Origin: Actinokineospora xionganensis
GTDB taxonomy: Bacteria; Actinomycetota; Actinomycetes; Mycobacteriales; Pseudonocardiaceae
Direction of reading: 5' to 3'
DNA: 64,000 nucleotides
NCBI RefSeq assembly: GCF_014323725.1
Contig: NZ_JABVED010000003.1
Coordinates: 62,001-126,000 of the forward strand
The translations under genes were made by a program, and so were the position numbers. The notes under the pieces were generated by a model, which saw only the letters and a program-made list of their open reading frames with translations, was not told the DNA's origin and did no database searches. Shown here one piece after another: positions 44,950 through 53,754 of this stretch (within the stretch, counting starts at the first letter, position 1; every line of letters begins with the position of its first letter).

Positions 44950-45800
44950 CCAGGCGGGGAGTCGGTTGTGGTCACACGAACGACGACCTGCTCGTTGTCG
45001 ATCGTGTACGCGGCGTATTCGAATTCAGTGGCGGTGTCCGCGACGTACTCCTGCCACGCCTTGAACTCGTGCTCGCGCCACCCTGCGTAGTTGAAGAACT
45101 CGTCGAAGACGACGACGCTCCCGGCCCGCAGCCGCGGCCCGACCAGGTCGAGCACCGTCTTCGCCGAGCTGTAGAGGTCGGCGTCGACGTGCAGGAAGTC
45201 GACCGGGCCCGGGTGCTCGGCGAGGAACCCGGGAAGCGTGTCGTCGAACCAGCCGACCACCAGGTCGGCGCCCGGGACGTCGGGCAGCCCGTCGGTGGCG
45301 AACGCGCCCGCCGGGTAGCCCGCCCGCCAATCGGCGGGCAGACCTTCGAACGAGTCGAAGCCGAAGACGCCCACGCCGCCGCGGGCCGCGGCGATGATGC
45401 GCAGCGTCGTCCCGGTGAAGACCCCGAACTCCAGGGCCAGTCCGCCGGAGGGTGCCAGCGACAGCGCGTGCTCCAGCGTCCGGTGTGGGTGCCGGAACTG
45501 CTCGGCGCCCGTCAGGTTCTCGGTGGCGAACCCGCTGCTGTCCGCCGCCGCCTCCCGCTCGGCGGCGTAGAGCAGGTCGCGGCGGGCCCGGTGTTCGAAG
45601 TCGGAGATCCGTTCCGCGACCCGCTCGACCGTGCGGTCGGCGTGCTCGCGAAGCTCCGCGCGCAACCCGGCGACCTCCGCGCGCAGCGACTCGATCTCCC
45701 GAGCCTGCCCGCGGCCGACCGCTTCCTCGACCGCGTTCATCAGCTTCGCGCGCAGGGACCGCTTGACGTCCTCGGTCCGCGCGCGCAGCTTGTCGAGCAT
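44946..45800 (-). CDS. TylF/MycF-like methyltransferase with N-terminal coiled coil
   Basis: The 284-residue protein has a charged helical N-terminus (~1-85, heptad-rich, e.g. IESLRAEVAGLRAELREHADR), then a class I methyltransferase domain with LEFGVFTGTTLRII at about 123-136, HVDADLYSSAKT and FDEFFNYAGWREHE. The last two segments match the TylF/Methyltransf_24 group, which O-methylates sugars with metal help. It heads the wzm-wzt-glfT1 operon, so methylation of the galactan or its lipid-linked precursor is a reasonable inference. The coiled coil may serve in oligomerisation. Confidence 0.85.
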   Translation of the reverse strand: MLDKLRARTEDVKRSLRAKLMNAVEEAVGRGQAREIESLRAEVAGLRAELREHADRTVERVAERISDFEHRARRDLLYAAEREAAADSSGFATENLTGAEQFRHPHRTLEHALSLAPSGGLALEFGVFTGTTLRIIAAARGGVGVFGFDSFEGLPADWRAGYPAGAFATDGLPDVPGADLVVGWFDDTLPGFLAEHPGPVDFLHVDADLYSSAKTVLDLVGPRLRAGSVVVFDEFFNYAGWREHEFKAWQEYVADTATEFEYAAYTIDNEQVVVRVTTTDSPPG

Positions 45801-45840
45801 CCGGGCTTCCTCTCCACGACCTGGTCGGGAAGGGACCGTG

Positions 45841-46431
45841 TCAGAGGTACTGGCCGGTGCCGCGGATGTGGGTGCCGTCGGCGCTCTCGGCCGCGCCGCC
45901 GACGCCCGGGGGGAGGCCGCGGCGCATCTGCTCCAACTGGACCCGCGCGGCCATCTGCTGGGCGAACAGCGCGGTCTGGATGCCGTGGAACAGGCCTTCC
46001 AGCCACCCGACCAACTGCGCCTGCGCGATCCGCAGTTCCGCGTCGGACGGGGTGCCGTCCTCGGTGAACGGCAGCGACAGGCGTTCGAGCTCGTCGCGCA
46101 GCTCGGGTGCCAGACCGTCCTCCAACTCGGCGATCGAGCGCTTGTGGATCTCGCGCAGGCGGTTGCGGCTGGCCTCGTCGAGCGGCGCCGCGCGCACCTC
46201 CTCGAGCAGCTGCTTGATCATCGTGCCGATCCGCATGACCTTCGCGGGCTGCTCGACCATGTCGCCGACCGACTCGCTGGGCGCGCCGCCGCCCTCAGGG
46301 ATGCGCGCGGCACCCAGCGGGGAGCCGTCCGGTCCCACGACCATCACGGTGTGGGACTGGTCCTCACTGTTCTCGGCGGCGTTCTCGGCGTTCTCGTCGG
46401 CAGAGCTGCGGGAGTTCATGGATTGGCTCAT
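45841..46431 (-). CDS. bpa: Bacterial proteasome activator Bpa (PafE)
   Basis: This 196-residue protein matches the DUF2587 family: a disordered acidic N-terminus (~1-60), a helical core with VMRIGTMIKQLLEEVRAAPLDE and LVGWLEGLFHGIQTALFAQQM, and the exact C-terminal tetrapeptide GQYL. In mycobacteria the ring-shaped dodecamer binds the 20S proteasome through GQYL and lets unfolded proteins in without ATP. ATG 46431 has GGAG upstream. It lies next to the galactan export genes, as Rv3780 does. Its presence implies a 20S proteasome elsewhere in this genome. Confidence 0.95.
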   Translation of the reverse strand: MSQSMNSRSSADENAENAAENSEDQSHTVMVVGPDGSPLGAARIPEGGGAPSESVGDMVEQPAKVMRIGTMIKQLLEEVRAAPLDEASRNRLREIHKRSIAELEDGLAPELRDELERLSLPFTEDGTPSDAELRIAQAQLVGWLEGLFHGIQTALFAQQMAARVQLEQMRRGLPPGVGGAAESADGTHIRGTGQYL

Positions 46432-46568
46432 CTGCTCCGTCCTGGGCCAGATCGGGATCGGCGTGAAGGGCATCTCCCAGGGGGAGTCCACCGAAGTCAC
46501 GTCTGCGAGGGTATCCGCTCCGCCTCCCCACGAAACGTCGGCTGTCCGGCGTGCGTACGGTGTGGCCC

Positions 46569-47771
46569 ATGGCCTTCGACGTCGCGCGAATCCGCGGGTT
46601 GTTTCCCGCGCTCGGTGACGGTTGGGTGCATTTGGACTCGCCCGCCGGAATGCAGGTTCCCGAGCAGGTCGCGACCGCTGTCTCCACGGCGTTACGCGCG
46701 CCCGTGTCCGGTCCCGGCGGGGTGTTCCCGGCGTCGCAGCGCGCGGAGGCGATCGTCGACGCGGCCCGCCGCGCGGTGGCCGATCTCGTCGGCTGCGACC
46801 CGGCCGGAGTCGTCCTCGGACCGAACACGGCGGTCCTGCTCGCCCGCCTCGCCGAGGCCCTCGGCGAACGCTGGCTCATCGGCGACGAGGTCACCCTGTC
46901 CCGCCTCGACCACCAGGCGAACACCGCCCCGTGGCTGCGGGTAGCGCAGCGCGCGGGCGCGACCGTGCGCTGGGCCGAGATCGACATCGAGACCTGCGAG
47001 CTGCCCGCCTGGCAGTACGAGAACCTCATCTCGCACCGCACGAAGGTCGTCGCGGTCACCGCGGCCTCGGGCGCCGTCGGCACCCGGCCCGACCTGAACA
47101 AGATCGCCGACCTGTCCAAGGCGGCGGGCGCCTTCGTCGTGGTCGACGCGTCATCGGCGGCGCCGTTCGTCCCCATAGACATCAACACCATCGGCGCCGA
47201 CGTGGTCGCGGTGTCCGCGCACGCCTGGGGCGGTCCCGCGGTCGCCGCACTGGCCTTCGCCGACCCGGCGGTCATCGACCGGCTCCCCGCCAGCTCCCTG
47301 GACCCGCGCGCCTTCGGCCCGGCCCGGCTCGAACTCGGCGAGAACGCCCACCCCCTGCTGGCGGGCCTGGTCGCCTCGGTCGACTACCTCGCCGAACTCG
47401 ACGACGCCGCCACCGGCACCCGGCGGGAGCGTCTGCAGACGTCCCTGAGCTCGGCGAAGTCCTACCAGGCGGGCCTGCTCTCCAGGCTCATCGGAGACCT
47501 GCGCGGCCAACGCCACGTCATGGTCATCGGCGACGCCATGCGCCGAATCCCGACCCTCGCGTTCACCGTCGCGGACGTGAAGGCCACTGAAGCAGTGGTC
47601 CACCTGGCCGACCACGGCATCTGCGCGTTCGCCGACGACGCCCCCAGCGGCGTCTTCGCGGCGTTGGGCGTGGGCGAGGTTGGCGGCGCGGTCAGGGTCG
47701 GCCTGGCCCACTACACAAATTCGGTGGAGGTCGACCAACTGGTCGAAGCCGTAGCCTCCCTACGCCCCTGA
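46569..47771 (+). CDS. Cysteine desulfurase-fold protein lacking the PLP lysine
   Basis: The 400-residue protein has the class V aminotransferase fold: LDSPAGMQVP, the His-containing SRLDHQANTAPW and an aspartate in VVVDASSAAPF. However, the strand expected to hold the Schiff-base lysine reads DVVAVSAHAWGGP, where the usual SxHK is SAHA, so the Lys is an Ala (residue ~222). The Gln that normally follows the PLP aspartate is also missing. It is the counterpart of Rv3778c by position. It may be a non-PLP or non-enzymatic relative. ATG 46569 is chosen; bpa is divergent 137 bases away. Confidence 0.85.
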   Translation: MAFDVARIRGLFPALGDGWVHLDSPAGMQVPEQVATAVSTALRAPVSGPGGVFPASQRAEAIVDAARRAVADLVGCDPAGVVLGPNTAVLLARLAEALGERWLIGDEVTLSRLDHQANTAPWLRVAQRAGATVRWAEIDIETCELPAWQYENLISHRTKVVAVTAASGAVGTRPDLNKIADLSKAAGAFVVVDASSAAPFVPIDINTIGADVVAVSAHAWGGPAVAALAFADPAVIDRLPASSLDPRAFGPARLELGENAHPLLAGLVASVDYLAELDDAATGTRRERLQTSLSSAKSYQAGLLSRLIGDLRGQRHVMVIGDAMRRIPTLAFTVADVKATEAVVHLADHGICAFADDAPSGVFAALGVGEVGGAVRVGLAHYTNSVEVDQLVEAVASLRP

Positions 47772-47789
47772 CCCGCGAGTCGCCCCTCC

Positions 47790-47816
47790 AGAACAACGAG
47801 TTCAACGTTCGGGACA
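47790..47816. repeat. Partial copy of the 27204-27230 intergenic repeat
   Basis: This 27-base stretch matches 27204-27230 at 24 positions (AGAACAACGAGT(C/T)CAAC...). It again lies between two convergent stops (47771 and 47825). Only one arm is present here, without the long inverted partner. Confidence 0.7.
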
Positions 47817-47824
47817 GTGAGTTC

Positions 47825-48787
47825 TCACTTCGCGATAGTGAGGACGAGCTTCCCGAACACCCCGCCCTCGTCGAGCATCCGGTGCGCGTCGCCGACCCGT
47901 TCGATCGGCAGGACCTCGTGCACCACCGGCCGCACCTTGCCCTCGGCGACCAGCGGCCAGACGTTCGCCACGACGTCCGCGCAGATCTCGCCCTTCTCCG
48001 CCACCGGCCGGTATCGCAGGCTCGTCGCGGTGACCGACGCGTTCTTCGCGAGGAGCGCGCCCAGGTTCAGTTCGGCTTTCACCCCGCCCTGCATGCCGAT
48101 GACCACCAGCCTGCCGCCGCGGTTGAGCGCCTCGATGTTGCGGGCGAGGTATTTCGCGCCCATGTTGTCCAGGATCACATCGGCCGAGATCCGCTTCTCG
48201 AATTCCTCTTCGCGATAGTTCAGCGCGATGTCGGCCCCCAATTCGCCGCACTGAATAGCCCGTTCGGCCGATCCCGCCGTAATGGCGACTCGGGCCCCCA
48301 TGGCTTTGCCGATTTGAATGGCATGCGTCCCGATTCCACTCGCGCCACCGTGCACGAGGAGTGTTTCACCCGCGGTGAGCCGAGCGGTCCGCATGACGTT
48401 CGACCAAACGGTGCACGACACCTCTGGGAGGCAGGCGGCCGTCACCAATTCGATACCTTCGGGGATCGGCATCAGTTGCGGCGCGGGCACGGCGACCAGT
48501 TCCGCGTATCCGCCACCGGCGAGAAGCGCGCACACGGCATCGCCGACACGCCAGCCCGTGACCCCTTCGCCGAGCGCGGCGACGGTGCCTGAGCACTCGA
48601 GGCCGATGACGTCGGACGTGCCAGGGGGCGGCGGATAGAAGCCTTTCCGCTGCAAGAGGTCGGCGCGGTTGACCGCGGTCGCCGCGACGCGGACCAGGAC
48701 TTCGCCGGGACCGGGTTCCGGGTCGGGCACCTCGGTCCACCGCATGACTTCAGGGCCACCGGGCTCGCTGATCGTGATCGCTCGCAT
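47825..48787 (-). CDS. NADPH:quinone oxidoreductase family (MDR superfamily)
   Basis: The 320-residue protein has the GroES-like N-terminal domain (AVNRADLLQRKGFYPPPPG) and the Rossmann motif LLVHGGASGIGTHAIQIGKAMG at about 140-161. It lacks zinc-site cysteines, so it belongs to the quinone oxidoreductase/PIG3 branch that reduces quinones or enones with NADPH. It is the positional counterpart of Rv3777. It is convergent with the desulfurase-like gene; a divergent gap of 188 bases separates it from the aminopeptidase. Confidence 0.92.
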   Translation of the reverse strand: MRAITISEPGGPEVMRWTEVPDPEPGPGEVLVRVAATAVNRADLLQRKGFYPPPPGTSDVIGLECSGTVAALGEGVTGWRVGDAVCALLAGGGYAELVAVPAPQLMPIPEGIELVTAACLPEVSCTVWSNVMRTARLTAGETLLVHGGASGIGTHAIQIGKAMGARVAITAGSAERAIQCGELGADIALNYREEEFEKRISADVILDNMGAKYLARNIEALNRGGRLVVIGMQGGVKAELNLGALLAKNASVTATSLRYRPVAEKGEICADVVANVWPLVAEGKVRPVVHEVLPIERVGDAHRMLDEGGVFGKLVLTIAK

Positions 48788-48975
48788 GTGGACGACCGTA
48801 TCGGGCCGAGCGCGTGGGCGCGGTTCCGCATCCGCACAGGTGAATCTATGCGCAGTTGATAATGAACAGCTATTGACCAGCGAGGGTAATCAGGTGAAGG
48901 TGTGCCTGCCGGAACATCGGATCGCGTCGGGGGCGATCACCGGTTGGCACCCAACCCATGAACAAGGGGATCTGC

Positions 48976-50568
48976 ATGCCCAAAAGTCAGACGCTCCGCG
49001 TCGGAGCCGCCATCCTCGTGGCAACCGGCGCGCTTGCGTTCACCACTATTCCGTCCTCGGCGGCGCCGACCGCGTCAGCCGAGTTGCCGGACGGCCCCGC
49101 CCTCGCGCGGAACCTCGTCAAGAAGGTCACCGGATCGGGGGTGAACCGCCACCTGATCGCCCTGCAGCGCATCGCCGACCAGAACGGCGGCATCCGCGCC
49201 GCGGGCACCCCTGGTCACGCCAAGTCGGCTGAGTACGTCGAGTCGAAGCTCAAGGGTGCCGGGTTCGACGTGTCCCGTCACGAGTTCGACTTCACCTTCA
49301 CGCAGACCCTCGCGGAGAAGCTGACGGTCGCCGGCGCGAGCGTGCCGATCTCGATCATGACCTACAGCCTCTCCACCCCGGTCGGTGGCATCACCGCCGA
49401 CCTCGCGGTCGTCCCGGTGGACGCCGACGGTACTTCCGGCTGCGAGATCGCCGACTACACCGGCGTCGTCGCGACCGGCAAGATCGCCCTCATCTCGCGT
49501 GGTGGCTGCACCTTCGCGCAGAAGCAGATCGTCGCCGCGGAAGCGGGCGCGGTCGGTGCGATCGTCTACAACAACACCGACGGCCCGCTCAACGGCACCC
49601 TCGGCGACCCGGCGGCGGCGAAGCTGCCCACCGGTGGCATCACCAAGGCCGACGGCGAGGCGCTGGCCGCCAAGGGCGGCTCGGTGACCCTCGAACTGCG
49701 CGCGCTGCGGGAAGAGCGCAAGAGCTACAACGTGATCGCGCAGACCAAGACCGGTCGCAAGGACAACGTGGTCATGGCGGGCGCGCACCTCGACAGCGTC
49801 ATCCAGGGCCCCGGCATCAACGACAACGGCTCGGGTTCCGCGGGTCTGCTCGAGACCGCCCTGCAAATGGGTGGCTCGCCGCGGGTCAGCAACGCGGTCC
49901 GCTTCGCCTGGTGGAGCGCCGAGGAACTGGGCCTGATCGGCTCGACCAAGTACGTCGACTCGCTCACCTTCGAGCAGCAGGTCGACATCGCGCTATACCT
50001 GAACTACGACATGATCGCCTCGCCGAACGCGGCGTACTTCGTCTACGACGGCGATGACTCCGACGCGGTCGGCGCGGGCGCGGGCCCCTACGGCTCGGCC
50101 CAGATCGAGAAGGCGTTCGTCGACTTCCTGGGCGCCACCGGCACCCCGACCCAGGGCACGGACTTCTCGGGTCGTTCGGACTACGGCCGCTTCATCGCGG
50201 TCGGTATCCCGGCCGGTGGTCTGTTCACCGGCGCCGAGGGCATCAAGACCCAGGCCCAGGCTGACCTGTGGGGTGGCCAGGCCAACGTCGCCTACGACAA
50301 GTGCTACCACCAGAAGTGCGACAACCTCGGCAACATCGACCGCGTCGCGCTCGACCGCAACTCCGACGCGATCGCCTGGGTGACCGCCTCGTACGCGGTC
50401 AGCACCGAGGAGATCAACGGCATCCCGCCGCGCGTTCAGCGTGCGGAGACCCGGATGGCTCAGACCCGGATGATGCGCATGCAGATGGCCAACGAGGACG
50501 CCGCTGCCGCCAAGGCCGCGGGCACCGACGTGGTCGGCTGCATCCACGTGGACCGTCCGGCCGCGTAA
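48976..50568 (+). CDS. Secreted M28 aminopeptidase with PA domain
   Basis: This 530-residue exported zinc aminopeptidase has a signal peptide (1-~30, ending SSAAPTASA), then a PA-domain insert (GGITADLAVVP... to ~235) and an M28 catalytic core. The zinc ligands appear as H271 and D273 (AHLDS), D283 (GINDNGSG), E316/E317 (SAEELGL) and D345 (NYDMIAS), with a later His in CYHQKCD. It cleaves N-terminal residues from extracellular peptides, like Streptomyces aminopeptidases. ATG 48976 has AAGGGGA six bases upstream. A helical C-terminal tail rich in Met and Arg (~495-515) is unusual. A 23-bp terminator follows. Confidence 0.93.
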   Translation: MPKSQTLRVGAAILVATGALAFTTIPSSAAPTASAELPDGPALARNLVKKVTGSGVNRHLIALQRIADQNGGIRAAGTPGHAKSAEYVESKLKGAGFDVSRHEFDFTFTQTLAEKLTVAGASVPISIMTYSLSTPVGGITADLAVVPVDADGTSGCEIADYTGVVATGKIALISRGGCTFAQKQIVAAEAGAVGAIVYNNTDGPLNGTLGDPAAAKLPTGGITKADGEALAAKGGSVTLELRALREERKSYNVIAQTKTGRKDNVVMAGAHLDSVIQGPGINDNGSGSAGLLETALQMGGSPRVSNAVRFAWWSAEELGLIGSTKYVDSLTFEQQVDIALYLNYDMIASPNAAYFVYDGDDSDAVGAGAGPYGSAQIEKAFVDFLGATGTPTQGTDFSGRSDYGRFIAVGIPAGGLFTGAEGIKTQAQADLWGGQANVAYDKCYHQKCDNLGNIDRVALDRNSDAIAWVTASYAVSTEEINGIPPRVQRAETRMAQTRMMRMQMANEDAAAAKAAGTDVVGCIHVDRPAA

Positions 50569-50578
50569 GCGGTAGCTC

Positions 50579-50629
50579 GTAAACGACCGAACCCCCACGG
50601 CCACGCGCCGTGGGGGTTCGGTCGTTTAC
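50579..50629. terminator. Very long perfect hairpin between convergent peptidase genes
   Basis: Arms 50579-50601 and 50607-50629 form a perfect 23-bp inverted repeat with a 5-base loop. It begins 10 bases after the aminopeptidase stop and ends 3 bases before the stop of the convergent metallopeptidase, so it can terminate both. Confidence 0.95.
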
Positions 50630-50632
50630 GCC

Positions 50633-51547
50633 TCAGCCCAGGTCGCGTGCGCTGAATGTGTCGCACTGGGCCGGGTCGCCGGTGTTGAGCCCGGCGGTGA
50701 ACCAGCGCTCACGCTGCTTCGACGAGCCATGGGAGAACTGGCTCTCGTCGACCTGCCCGCTGCCCAGGTTCTCCTGGATGAAGTCGTCGCCGATCCGCGC
50801 GGCCACGTCGAGCGCGCGGTTGACGTCGTCCTGGGAGATCGACTTGATCAGTGGCTTGCCGCTCGACGTGGGCACGCTGGTGGCGTGGTTGGCCCACACA
50901 CCCGCGTAGCAGTCGGCCTGCAGCTCCAAGCGCACCGCGTCGGACGTCGGGCCGGTCCCGCGCTTCACCTTGTCGGAGGTGCCCAGCAGCGTCTGCACGT
51001 GGTGGCCGTACTCGTGGGCGATGACGTAGGCCTCGGCGAACGTGCCGCCCTGCGCGCCGAAGCGCGACTGGAGCTCCTTGAAGAACGCCAGGTCGATGTA
51101 GATCTCCTGGTCGCCGGGGCAGTAGAACGGGCCGACATCGGAGGTCGCGCTGCCGCACGCGGTGTTGACGCCGCCGGTGAAGAAGTTCGTCGGCGCGGCC
51201 TGGTAGGTGCTGCCCGACCGGGCGAACGCGTCGGTCCAGTAGCCCTGGATGGAGTTGATGATCGCGACCAGCGCGCAGTCGGAGTTGGTGTTGGCGTCCT
51301 TGCCGGTCCGGCACTCCTTGGAGAGGTCGGAGTTCGACACCGTCTGCCCCTGGCCGACGTCACGGGTGCTGATGGGGGAGCCCTGCGGGAGCCCGCCGAG
51401 CTGGGAGAGCACGAAATACAAGATCATGCCCACGATTCCGAGCCCGCCGCCGCCGAGGGCGACCCGACTCCCGACGCCACCGCCGCCGGAGCCGCGCATG
51501 TCCTGCACCTGGGAGGTATCCAGGGCTACGTCGTCATTGAACTCCAC
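50633..51547 (-). CDS. Membrane-anchored neutral zinc metallopeptidase (YpfJ family)
   Basis: The 304-residue protein has one hydrophobic helix at ~35-52 after a charged N-terminus (DDVALDTSQVQDMRG, a family hallmark), so the catalytic part is extracytoplasmic. The zincin motif HEYGHH is at 178-183 and the third-ligand region VRLELQADCYAGVWANH follows. Cys pairs (C79/C91 region, C131/C143) suggest disulfides. GTG 51547 has GGAG upstream and matches the family start; longer frames do not. The substrate is unknown. Confidence 0.92.
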   Translation of the reverse strand: MEFNDDVALDTSQVQDMRGSGGGGVGSRVALGGGGLGIVGMILYFVLSQLGGLPQGSPISTRDVGQGQTVSNSDLSKECRTGKDANTNSDCALVAIINSIQGYWTDAFARSGSTYQAAPTNFFTGGVNTACGSATSDVGPFYCPGDQEIYIDLAFFKELQSRFGAQGGTFAEAYVIAHEYGHHVQTLLGTSDKVKRGTGPTSDAVRLELQADCYAGVWANHATSVPTSSGKPLIKSISQDDVNRALDVAARIGDDFIQENLGSGQVDESQFSHGSSKQRERWFTAGLNTGDPAQCDTFSARDLG

Positions 51548-52212
51548 AGGCCCACTCCGCGTCCGACGGTCGGGGGCACCCGCCCCCGCTGGCATTGTCG
51601 GGGCAAACGATAACCAGGTCCCCGGCCTGAGGCTGGGCGGACATGCGCCTGGGTGCGGCGCCGTCGGGCTGCCGCACCCAGGTGTTACCGCTGATGTAGT
51701 GGCCGCCGCCTCGCCGGTTGGCGTGGAGCCCTGCCGAACGGTCTGGAGACACGTCCGACGCAGGGTTCAACAGCGTCGAGGTGCCATCCGGATGCGCGTC
51801 ACGCATGGGCACTCTCGAATCCGGTGAATCCGCCGCTCGCAATCACAGCTGGGTCGATGCTGTCGCCTCAGCCGCGGGGTCGCGGCGTGCCGCCGGCCAC
51901 TACTGGGAATAGCTGCTCCGCCACGGCACCACCTATCCTTCCTCGACAGGCACGGCGACCAGCGCGTTCGGCCTAGCGCTCGGGTCCACTCGGGCCAGCC
52001 GTCTCCCTTCCCATGTTGCCCCCATCACACCCCGCTGACAACCCCTTCACCGGTCCTGAACTGGTGAAATTCACCCTCACTGTCCGAAACGGACCGCGCG
52101 GGTTCCGTCGTGGACACACCCACAAGCGGTTTCACGAATGAGTGGCCGAACCGGCACGGTGTGAAAACGCGAAGAGCACTGTTCGGCACCGTTTTGGCCG
52201 TAATCTTGGCCC
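51548..52212. other. Gene-free 665-bp divergent intergenic region
   Basis: This gap separates the divergent metallopeptidase and MarR genes. Short frames exist on both strands (for example 51534-51842 minus, 51718-51912 plus) but none has a ribosome site, family resemblance or plausible composition. The only structured parts seen are two 13-base palindromes near the MarR gene. The rest shows nothing I can name. Confidence 0.6.
52046..52094. promoter_or_regulatory. Palindromic candidate operators upstream of the MarR gene
   Basis: The segment has TTCACC (52046-52051), then GGTGAAATTCACC (52063-52075, a perfect 13-base palindrome), then GTCCGAAACGGAC (52082-52094, another perfect 13-base palindrome). 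They lie 119-167 bases before the MarR start. MarR proteins bind such symmetric sites and often repress their own gene; the assignment is inferred from position. Confidence 0.4.
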
Positions 52213-52674
52213 GTGACACCTGAACCGCGCTGGCTGCAGCCCGACGAGATGCGCTCCTGGCGCGCGTACGTCATCGGCAGTGAACTACTGCGCCAGCGGC
52301 TCAACCGCGAACTCCAGGAGAGCGACGGCATCGCGCTGCCGGACTACGAGGTGCTGGTCCGCCTCTCCGAGTGCGAGGGGTGGCAGATGCGGATGAGCCA
52401 CCTGGCGGGCCAGGTCGCGTCCTCCAAGAGCAGGCTGTCCCACCAGATCTCCCGCATGGAAAAACTCGGCCTCGTCAAACGCGTCGAATGCGCCGACGAC
52501 GCCCGAGGCGTCATAGCCGAGCTGACCCAGAAGGGCATGGACACCCTCCGGTCAGCCGCCCCCACCCACGTAGAAGGCGTCCGCGCCCACCTGGTCGACC
52601 TCATGACACCCGAGGAGCAGGAGGTCGTCGCAGGCCTCTTCGAGCGCGTCATCGAGCATCTCGACCAGGGGTGA
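52213..52674 (+). CDS. MarR-family transcriptional regulator
   Basis: The 153-residue protein has the MarR winged helix: LPDYEVLVRLSECEG, then MRMSHLAGQVASSKSRLSHQISRMEKLGLV as helix-turn-helix (~58-88), and the wing KRVECADDARGVIAELTQKG with the conserved D-x-R. It is a dimeric DNA-binding repressor or activator; the ligand is unknown. GTG 52213 is the start. Palindromes upstream could be its operator. tRNA-Ser follows 37 bases after the stop. Confidence 0.92.
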   Translation: MTPEPRWLQPDEMRSWRAYVIGSELLRQRLNRELQESDGIALPDYEVLVRLSECEGWQMRMSHLAGQVASSKSRLSHQISRMEKLGLVKRVECADDARGVIAELTQKGMDTLRSAAPTHVEGVRAHLVDLMTPEEQEVVAGLFERVIEHLDQG

Positions 52675-52711
52675 GAACCCGGTTGTCGCCTTCGTTAGGC
52701 TGACCGGGCAG

Positions 52712-52796
52712 GGAGGCGTGGCAGAGCGGCCGAATGCATCCGCCTTGAAAGCGGAAGACGGGCAACCGTCCGGGGGTTCAAATCCCTCCGCCTCCG
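52712..52796 (+). tRNA. tRNA-Ser (anticodon TGA)
   Basis: The acceptor stem pairs 52712-52718 with 52789-52795 (GGAGGCG/CGCCTCC), with discriminator G at 52796. The anticodon stem is 52739-52743 with 52751-52755, loop CTTGAAA, anticodon TGA at 52746-52748. A long variable arm and the T loop TTCAAAT (52777-52783) mark it as a class II serine tRNA. CCA is not encoded. Confidence 0.97.
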
Positions 52797-53030
52797 CTCT
52801 TTGACCAGCAGAAGCGCGGTACGGGTACGCCGAGCGGCGTGCCCGTGCCGCTGTCAGGGTCTCGGACGGGGTCTCTTTCGGGCTTCCGCAGGAAGCTGTT
52901 GGGCCGCGGTCGTTCAATCACCCCGAGCAGTGGCGGCACCGTCGAGGCCGCGTTCGAGGATCACCCTTCGTCGACGATCTTCGCTGAACGCGATGCGCGC
53001 GGTCCGGTGGACGTGGTGAGCCTTCCGGGC

Positions 53031-53693
53031 TTATCGCCTGCCTTGATCAATGCCGGGTGGACCTTGATCGGCTGCCAGAACCACCCTGTCCAGTTCGGTG
53101 ATCGTGGTCCGCGTGGACGTGTGGTGGATCGCGGTCCAGCCTCGTGTCTCCGCCGCCTCACAGTTCACCAGCACGTCATCGACCAGCAGGCACCTCTCCG
53201 GTGGCACGTCCAACGCTCGCTCGGCGATCGCGAAGATCTCCGGGTCCGGCTTGCACACACCGTGCTCGTGCGAGCGGACGATCGCCGCGAAGATCGACGT
53301 GTCCGGCATGATCGCCGCACGGTGCCGCTCCCATTCGCGGACGCTGTTGGTCAGCAGACCGACTCGGCACGGCAGTCCCGCCAGGTAGTCGAACAGCGGC
53401 CGGTTCAGGGTCCTGTCCCGATACCAGTGTTCGTCGAGCAGGCCGAGATCCGTCCGTGGACGCCGGTCGAGGACCCGCGTCACCCGCTCGCCCCACTCGG
53501 CCTGGCTGATCAGCCCCCGCTCCAGTGGCTCAAGCACCCCGCGCGTCCCGAGTTCCGCCGATATCACCGAGGCCGCCGCCAGCAACGTGTCGGCGGTGAC
53601 GCCGGTGGCCTCGACCACCGAGGCGAGCGCGTCGGTCACCGGCGGTGTCAGCACACCGCCGAAGTCCGACCACACCACCATGGGTCCGCTCAT
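53031..53693 (-). CDS. HAD-superfamily hydrolase, subfamily IA-like
   Basis: The 220-residue protein has motif I VVWSDFGGVLTPP, motif II GLLTNSV, the lysine in HGVCKPDPEIF and motif IV CLLVDDVLVN. In motif I the second aspartate of DxD is Gly (DFGG), as in several epoxide-hydrolase-N-like and dehalogenase-like members, so it may not be a simple phosphatase. The ATG at 53693 is 61 bases from the divergent LysR gene, which may control it. The substrate is unknown. Confidence 0.88.
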   Translation of the reverse strand: MSGPMVVWSDFGGVLTPPVTDALASVVEATGVTADTLLAAASVISAELGTRGVLEPLERGLISQAEWGERVTRVLDRRPRTDLGLLDEHWYRDRTLNRPLFDYLAGLPCRVGLLTNSVREWERHRAAIMPDTSIFAAIVRSHEHGVCKPDPEIFAIAERALDVPPERCLLVDDVLVNCEAAETRGWTAIHHTSTRTTITELDRVVLAADQGPPGIDQGRR

Positions 53694-53754
53694 CGGTCCT
53701 CCCCTGCTCGCCTGGCCGTCACCTGCGGTTATCCGGCGCGATTACGCTGATCGG

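Noticed and set aside
51534-51842. Minus-strand 102-codon frame upstream of the metallopeptidase
   Set aside because: It overlaps the metallopeptidase start, has no ribosome site and resembles nothing known to me.
52712-52796. tRNA-Ser as an integration site for a mobile element
   Set aside because: No integrase, direct repeat of the tRNA 3' end or foreign-looking segment follows; the next genes are ordinary.
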